A stretch of DNA of 32,322 bases, taken from contig JAUVHW010000012.1 of assembly GCA_030593075.1 (NCBI GenBank), positions 1 through 32,322 of the forward strand. Reading direction: 5' to 3'. The notes under the pieces are model-generated. The model worked only from the letters and a program-made list of their open reading frames with translations, was not told where the DNA came from and did no database searches. Below, piece by piece: positions 27,130 to 32,322 of this stretch. The DNA is from Ardenticatenales bacterium (GTDB taxonomy: Bacteria; Chloroflexota; Anaerolineae; Promineifilales; UBA4811). Made by a program: the position numbers and the translations under genes. Positions within the stretch are counted from its first letter, which is position 1, and every line of letters begins with the position of its first letter.

Positions 27130-28473
27130 TCAGCGCCGGCCAAACCGCGGTCCGATCTCCACCGCCATCTCACGCGCCCTGGCAAAGAGCTCCTGCTCGT
27201 CCACAGTCAGCAGGCGACGATCGCGCATCACTACCCGCCCCTCGATGATGACTGTCGCCACGTCTGCTTTGTTGACCGCGTAGGCCAGGTGGGAGTAAAT
27301 GTCGCAGAGGGGCACCAGGTGAGGCTGGTCCAGGTCGATCAGCAGCATATCAGCCCGCTTGCCGGCCTCCAACGAACCCAGCTCATCTCCCAGCCCCATC
27401 ACTTCTGCTCCCCCACGGGTCGCCAGCCACACCACCGTCCGGGCATCGGCGGCAGTAGGGTCGCCACTGATCAGCTTGTGCAGCATGGCGGCCGAGCTGA
27501 TCTCGCCCCACATGTCCAGGTCATTGTTGCTGGCAACTCCATCCGTTCCCAGTCCCATTCCAACGCCGGCCGCTAGCAATTCGGGCAGCCGCGCGGCGCC
27601 AGAGGCCAGCTTGAGATTGCTCTGTGGGCAGTGCACTATTCCTGTTCCCTTTTCTGCCAGCAGTGCGATGTCCTCATCGGTGAGATGCACCCCGTGGGCA
27701 AGAACCGTGTTGCGATCTAGCACACCCAGGTCGTCGAGGTAGGCTGCCGGAGTCCGGCCGTTCCTGGCCCGTGATTCTGAGACCTCGACGGCGGTCTCCG
27801 CCGCATGAGTCAGGTAGATAGCCCCATATCGGTCGGCCAGTTCCTTGCTGCGAGCTAGCAGCTCCGCCGAAGCAGAGTAGGGAGCGTGCGGCTGAACACT
27901 AACCCGCACCAGTGGGTCGCCCGCCCACCGCTTGAGGAGTCCCTCAGTGTACGCCAGCCCCTCGCTCGGGGTCTTACTGTTGGGGCTTGGCAAATCGACC
28001 AGCGCCTCCCCCAGTACTGCGCGGATTCCAGCATGCTTGGCAGCCCGGCCGATGTCATCCTCGAAAAAGTACATGTCCGAGAACAGCGTCGTGCCCCCAC
28101 GAATCATCTCGGCCGCTGCCAGGAGCGTCCCCCAATAGACCATCTCGGGCTTGACGGCCCACGCTTCGGCCGGCCAGATGTGCTGGTGAAGCCAGGTCTC
28201 CAGCGGTAGGTCGTCAGCCAGACCTCTAAAGAGCGTCATCGGGGCATGAGTGTGGCAATTGAGGAGACCGGGCATGACGGTATGGCCGGTTGCGTCAATG
28301 GTCTCGGCTGGCTGGTAGGCGCGACCCAGGTCGGAGGACGAGCCTACAGCCTCTATCGCGCCATTGTGGACCGCCACCGCCCCGTCCTCGATGAGGGTCC
28401 ATTCGTCATCCATGGTTACCACCAGGCCGCCGGTGACCAACAGATCTACCACCCCCTGCTGCCTATCACTCAT
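27130..28473 (-). CDS. Amidohydrolase, 5-methylthioadenosine/S-adenosylhomocysteine deaminase family
   Basis: PGLLNCHTHAPMTLFRGLADDLPLETWL, THAAETAVEV, AHGVHLTDEDIALLAEKGTGIVHCPQSNLKLASG, LGTDGVASNNDLDMW. Confidence 0.92.
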   Translation of the reverse strand: MSDRQQGVVDLLVTGGLVVTMDDEWTLIEDGAVAVHNGAIEAVGSSSDLGRAYQPAETIDATGHTVMPGLLNCHTHAPMTLFRGLADDLPLETWLHQHIWPAEAWAVKPEMVYWGTLLAAAEMIRGGTTLFSDMYFFEDDIGRAAKHAGIRAVLGEALVDLPSPNSKTPSEGLAYTEGLLKRWAGDPLVRVSVQPHAPYSASAELLARSKELADRYGAIYLTHAAETAVEVSESRARNGRTPAAYLDDLGVLDRNTVLAHGVHLTDEDIALLAEKGTGIVHCPQSNLKLASGAARLPELLAAGVGMGLGTDGVASNNDLDMWGEISSAAMLHKLISGDPTAADARTVVWLATRGGAEVMGLGDELGSLEAGKRADMLLIDLDQPHLVPLCDIYSHLAYAVNKADVATVIIEGRVVMRDRRLLTVDEQELFARAREMAVEIGPRFGRR

Positions 28474-28658
28474 GCCCTCCTCCCACTAGTACAGGGTCGT
28501 TGACCAGCACCGGCCGCGCCCTCCCGGGCAGCGCAACAACGTCGGTGGAGCATCGGTCCGTCGCGGCCGGCCCGGCAGCACACCCGCCAATTGCCGCCCA
28601 CCCACGCCAGTCCACAGTCCGGCCCAGCAGACGGGCCGGTCGATCCGTCCCGGACCAC

Positions 28659-29669
28659 CTATGTGGGCCGGTTCTCCCCCAGCCAGCCGAGGGCCTTGAG
28701 CAGGATGGGCGCATCTATCTTGGGGATCATGCCCCACAGACGCGGCCGCTGCGTCACGTCGCTGAGTGCCTTCAGGTCATCAGGCGCTGCCCCGCCGGCC
28801 TCGGCCACGTCCCAGAAGAAGACGGCCGGTCGAGGCGCTAGCTTCTTGACCTGCCGGAGGAGCATGAGGCGTGCAGGGTTCTCCTGCGAGAAGAGATGAG
28901 CGGCAGCCAGTCCTTCCTGGGCCTCCCCGGTGACGACGACACCGTTGACGGCTGGGACCGTGCTCGCCATGAGCAACGCCGGCCCGGCCGCCAGTGCGCG
29001 GGCAACGAGGTACAGCGGCCGGCCAAGCTGTACTGCCAGGCCCGCCGCATCCTGTGCGAAGGTCTCAGTGGTCAGCGGACCGGCAAGCAGTAGGTAGCGC
29101 AACAGGTCCCCGCCGTAGACAACATAGCCAGCGTCCGCCACCGAGCGGCAGAGTGCGTCGTCCTCCCGTCCAAAGTGGCCGTAGCGGGACAAGTATATCA
29201 CGTGGGCCTGGGTCTCCACGTCGTCTGGATGATACCGATAGAGTTCCACGAGGACGCCCGGGCGCAGCGGCAGCGCAACCAGCCGGTCGGCCGCCCCGAG
29301 ATCTGGGAAGCCGCATACCTGGAAAGCAACCTCGGGACCAAAGCGCTCCTTGGCCCACTCGTGGGCAGAGTGGATGTCGATTTCGAATCCCTCATCGGAG
29401 GGCTCGCCATCGCTCTCCCCGCTGCCGCGCAGGTCGAAGGTGAGATAGATCGCGCGCGACTCTGCACCCAACGCACGCGCCTCAGCACGAGCCGCAGGCA
29501 ATACACTGCTTCTGGTGAGCGGGTACTTGGGCAGCCACACCCGGACAGAGCGCACCTCTTCGTCGCTGCACCCGGCCGCGCGAACCAGCGTAGCCTCCAG
29601 AGCCAGGGCATCGTCAGTCAGAATGCCGAAATGCTCTTCCTCGATGGTGATTCTGTCAGACATGGGCAA
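28659..29669 (-). CDS. Alpha/beta-hydrolase-like protein lacking a recognisable nucleophile elbow
   Basis: IYLTFDLRGSGESDGEPS typical of alpha/beta hydrolases; no GxSxG; same strand and overlapping the next gene. Confidence 0.6.
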   Translation of the reverse strand: MPMSDRITIEEEHFGILTDDALALEATLVRAAGCSDEEVRSVRVWLPKYPLTRSSVLPAARAEARALGAESRAIYLTFDLRGSGESDGEPSDEGFEIDIHSAHEWAKERFGPEVAFQVCGFPDLGAADRLVALPLRPGVLVELYRYHPDDVETQAHVIYLSRYGHFGREDDALCRSVADAGYVVYGGDLLRYLLLAGPLTTETFAQDAAGLAVQLGRPLYLVARALAAGPALLMASTVPAVNGVVVTGEAQEGLAAAHLFSQENPARLMLLRQVKKLAPRPAVFFWDVAEAGGAAPDDLKALSDVTQRPRLWGMIPKIDAPILLKALGWLGENRPT

Positions 29670-30150
29670 ACTCCGCTGTCCTGGTGGCGAGGTTCACAAT
29701 GCATATGGAACAAGGCTCGGAGCGAGTGCCGCCCAGCGCTCCGGGGCTGACCACACGAGTTTGGCCCACGATGTCGTCCCTCCGGATATGGAAATGACCG
29801 TGACAGACCAGATCGTATTCTCCGCTCTCTGTCATCATGTCCAGCGTCCGGCTGTCATGCCCATGGCACGCGCCGACCCGCAACCCGTCAAGGAGCGCCT
29901 CGTACAGGAAGCCGATGTGGTGCGGCCCGTCTGTCCGCGCAACGGCACGCGCCAATCCGACAAGGTCGCGGTCGATGTTCCCATAGACAAAGGCGCTGTC
30001 CCAGCCCTCAAAGAGCTCGATCATCTTGGGTGTGGTCAGATCACCGCAGTGGATGAGCTTGTGCACCTCGCGCGCTCGGAAGACGGCTAGCGCGGCCTGT
30101 GTCTTGTCAACGTCATTGTGGGTGTCGGACAGGATTCCGAGCCTCATCAC
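29656..30150 (-). CDS. Calcineurin-like metallophosphoesterase, YfcE/MJ0936 type
   Basis: LGILSDTHND, IHCGDLTTP, VYGNIDRD, ACHGHD, VCHGHFHIRRDD. Confidence 0.9.
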   Translation of the reverse strand: MMRLGILSDTHNDVDKTQAALAVFRAREVHKLIHCGDLTTPKMIELFEGWDSAFVYGNIDRDLVGLARAVARTDGPHHIGFLYEALLDGLRVGACHGHDSRTLDMMTESGEYDLVCHGHFHIRRDDIVGQTRVVSPGALGGTRSEPCSICIVNLATRTAEFAHV

Positions 30151-30174
30151 ACTGCTGGCTGTGTCTTATTGAGT

Positions 30175-31689
30175 CTACCCTTGCCGCGCGGGTGCTCGCA
30201 TGTAGAGTTCAGTGATTTCCCGCAGTCGTTCGGCGATCTCGCTCGTCAGCATCTCCGGCCTGTACCGCCACTGCCAATTGCCACTCTCTACGCTGGGGAA
30301 GTTCATGCGCGCATCGTTGCCCAGCTTCATCAGGTCCTGCATGGTCGCGATGGCAACATTGGCCGCCGAGGAATATGCGAGTCGAATCAAGTCCCAGGAG
30401 ATGTCGTGCCCATCGCGAGCCAGGTAGCGGCGCACGTGGTCGCGCTCCTCCTCACTGATGTTGCCGAACCAGCCAACCGTCGTCTCGTTATCATGGGTTC
30501 CCGTATAGACAACGCAGTTGTGGTCATAGTTGTGGGGCAGGAAAGCGCTCTTCCGCTCACCGCCAAAGGCGAACTGCAGAATCTTCATCCCCGGGAACCC
30601 GAACTGATCGCGTATCCTCTCGACTTGTGGCGTGATGACCCCCAGGTCCTCGGCGATGATAGGCAGCTCTCCGAGCTCCTTCTGCATAGCCTTGAAGAAG
30701 GCGGCGCCGGGACCCTTGACCCACCGGCCGACCACGGCCGTCGGCTCTCCGGCCGGGATTCGCCAGTAGGCTTCAAACCCGCGGAAATGATCAAGCCGCG
30801 CTGCGTCCACCTGAGTGAACGTCATCCGCAGGCGGGCAGCCCACCAAGAGTACCCATCTCCCGCCATCCGCCGCCACCGATAGAGCGGGTTTCCCCAGCG
30901 CTGCCCGGTCTCGCTGAAATAGTCGGGCGGCACGCCGGCGACGAAAGAAGGCTCACCGTCATCCCTGAGATGGAACAGCTCGCGGTTAGCCCAGACATCG
31001 GCACTGTCAAAGGCGACGAAAATGGGGACGTCACCCACAATGCGGATGCCCCGCTCGTTGGCATAGGATTTCAGTTCAAGCCAGTGCTGGAAAAAGAGGA
31101 ACTGTTGGAACCTGTAGAACGCAACGGCGTCAGCCAGCTTCTCTGACCAACTCTCCAGAGCGGCCGGCTCGCGGAAGGCAACCTCCTTGGGCCAGGTGTT
31201 CCAGACGCCCCCTTTATGATGCACATGGTGAGCTTTGAGCGCCATAAAGAGGGCGAAATCCTCCAGCCACCCAGCGTGCTGCGCGCAGAAGCGGTTCAGC
31301 GCCTCCCGCTGCTCGTCCGACCCGTGCGCCTGGAACTCCTGGTAAGCAAGGGCCAACAAGGCGCTCTTGTAGTCGATCACCGGGCCATAGTCGACCCTAT
31401 CATTGGGGAACACCGGCGCATCGTCGAGAGCTCCGGCCGGCAGGTAGCCGTCTCGCACCAGCCGGTCAGGGCTGATGAGCATTGGGTTGCCGGCAAACGC
31501 AGAGAAACACTGATAGGGCGAGTCGGCATAGCCGGTGGGGCCCAACGGCAGAACCTGCCACAGGCTCTGCTGGCTCTCGACCAGGAAATCGACGAACGCA
31601 TACGCAGCGTCACCCAGATCGCCAATGCCATATCGGCCAGGGAATGACGTGGGATGCACCAGCACACCGCCAGAACGGGTGAACCGCAT
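30175..31689 (-). CDS. malQ: 4-alpha-glucanotransferase (amylomaltase)
   Basis: RSGGVLVHPTSFPGRYGIGDLGDAAYAFVDFL, WQVLPLGPTGYADSPYQCFSAFAGNP, DAARLDHFRGFEAYWRIPAGE, AEDLGVITPQV, YTGTHDNETTVGW; SD CTGGAGG before ATG 31689. Confidence 0.95.
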   Translation of the reverse strand: MRFTRSGGVLVHPTSFPGRYGIGDLGDAAYAFVDFLVESQQSLWQVLPLGPTGYADSPYQCFSAFAGNPMLISPDRLVRDGYLPAGALDDAPVFPNDRVDYGPVIDYKSALLALAYQEFQAHGSDEQREALNRFCAQHAGWLEDFALFMALKAHHVHHKGGVWNTWPKEVAFREPAALESWSEKLADAVAFYRFQQFLFFQHWLELKSYANERGIRIVGDVPIFVAFDSADVWANRELFHLRDDGEPSFVAGVPPDYFSETGQRWGNPLYRWRRMAGDGYSWWAARLRMTFTQVDAARLDHFRGFEAYWRIPAGEPTAVVGRWVKGPGAAFFKAMQKELGELPIIAEDLGVITPQVERIRDQFGFPGMKILQFAFGGERKSAFLPHNYDHNCVVYTGTHDNETTVGWFGNISEEERDHVRRYLARDGHDISWDLIRLAYSSAANVAIATMQDLMKLGNDARMNFPSVESGNWQWRYRPEMLTSEIAERLREITELYMRAPARQG

Positions 31690-31724
31690 GATCAGGCCTC
31701 CAGAAGAACCGGACGTCGGCGCAG

Positions 31725-31753
31725 ATTCTACCAAGGTTCGGAGGAATAGTCCA
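31725..31753 (-). promoter_or_regulatory. Sigma70-like promoter for malQ
   Basis: Minus strand TGGACT (31753-31748), 17 nt, TAGAAT (31730-31725) with extended -10 TGG. Confidence 0.5.
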
Positions 31754-31877
31754 TGGAATCTGCGCCGACACGCGGTTCTGTACTGCGAGAGAAAGCAGGT
31801 GGGCCCACATCTCCCTCTCGCGGGCGGCAAGCTCCTTCTCGACACCTTCTCTGCCCAATGATGCTCCTGGCACAGTG

Positions 31878-31905
31878 TTGCTCCCGAGATGGCGCAGAGT
31901 ATGAT
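31878..31905 (+). promoter_or_regulatory. Possible promoter for the right-edge nucleotidyltransferase
   Basis: TTGCTC (31878-31883), 16 nt, TATGAT (31900-31905). Confidence 0.35.
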
Positions 31906-31964
31906 GGCGTAGGTAGAGCACTGGCCCAGCTTCACTCCCTGTCCCTACCTTTGCGATCATCTCA

Positions 31965-32322
31965 ATGAAGGAACAGAGTGCTGGGCTCACAGATCGCCGC
32001 GAGCGTATCGGTATGGTCGCCCGGTGGCGGCCTGTTCATCAGGGTCACGCGCTGGTCCTGCGTGCGCTTTGCGATCATGCTTCGCCATCGCTGATCGGCA
32101 TTGCTAGCTCGAACAGGTACGATCTTCGCAATCCCTTCACGCTTGAGGAAACGATCGACATGATCCGGCTTGTGCTGCCGGACAGGCAGAACTACACCTT
32201 GCTCCCGGTGCCCGATCTCGACGACGGCCCACGTTGGCGGGACATGGTGCTGGAGATGTTTGGGGCACTGGACCTCTTCGTCACTGCCAACCCCTACGTC
32301 GCGAGCCTGCTCGCCATGGATT
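31965..32322 (+). CDS. Truncated nicotinamide-nucleotide adenylyltransferase / cytidylyltransferase-like protein (5' part only)
   Basis: MKEQSAGLTDRRERIGMVARWRPVHQGHALVLRALCDHA...IGIASSNRYDLRNPFTLEETIDMIRLVL: HxGH motif and nucleotidyltransferase spacing; open to the window edge so absent from the ORF track. Confidence 0.75.
   Translation, partial: MKEQSAGLTDRRERIGMVARWRPVHQGHALVLRALCDHASPSLIGIASSNRYDLRNPFTLEETIDMIRLVLPDRQNYTLLPVPDLDDGPRWRDMVLEMFGALDLFVTANPYVASLLAMD

Noticed and set aside
30118-31146. 342-aa plus-strand ORF
   Set aside because: Antisense to malQ, whose protein is unmistakable

Overview
This 32.3 kb GC-rich bacterial chromosomal window looks Chloroflexota-like from gene content and style; that is inference, not tested. 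It is mostly housekeeping and membrane genes. Left half: DUF4350/PPC membrane protein, SppA-like S49 peptidase, recF, zinc-ribbon protein, DUF1385 (YqhQ) protein, ComEA-like, YccF-like, xseA-xseB, Thr/Pro-rich secreted protein, dual-VWA membrane protein, HAD phosphatase, diacylglycerol-kinase-type lipid kinase and an AAA ATPase. Right half: a pseudo-receiver/GAF protein, an NTase-like orphan protein, ClpB, a ClpC-type ATPase, an MTA/SAH-deaminase-type amidohydrolase, an alpha/beta-hydrolase-like protein, a YfcE-like phosphoesterase, malQ and a truncated nucleotidyltransferase at the right edge. I recognised no rRNA, tRNA, CRISPR array, phage or intact transposon. The best leads are: two genes whose near-consensus promoters imply leaderless mRNAs (one corrects the xseA start); a pseudo-receiver protein beside an apparently duplicated, degenerate NTase-like protein, just upstream of tandem Clp ATPases; a 91-nt structured intergenic element present twice; a degenerate MITE/REP-like element; and two unexplained structured intergenic regions. 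I found no clear new defence or mobile system.
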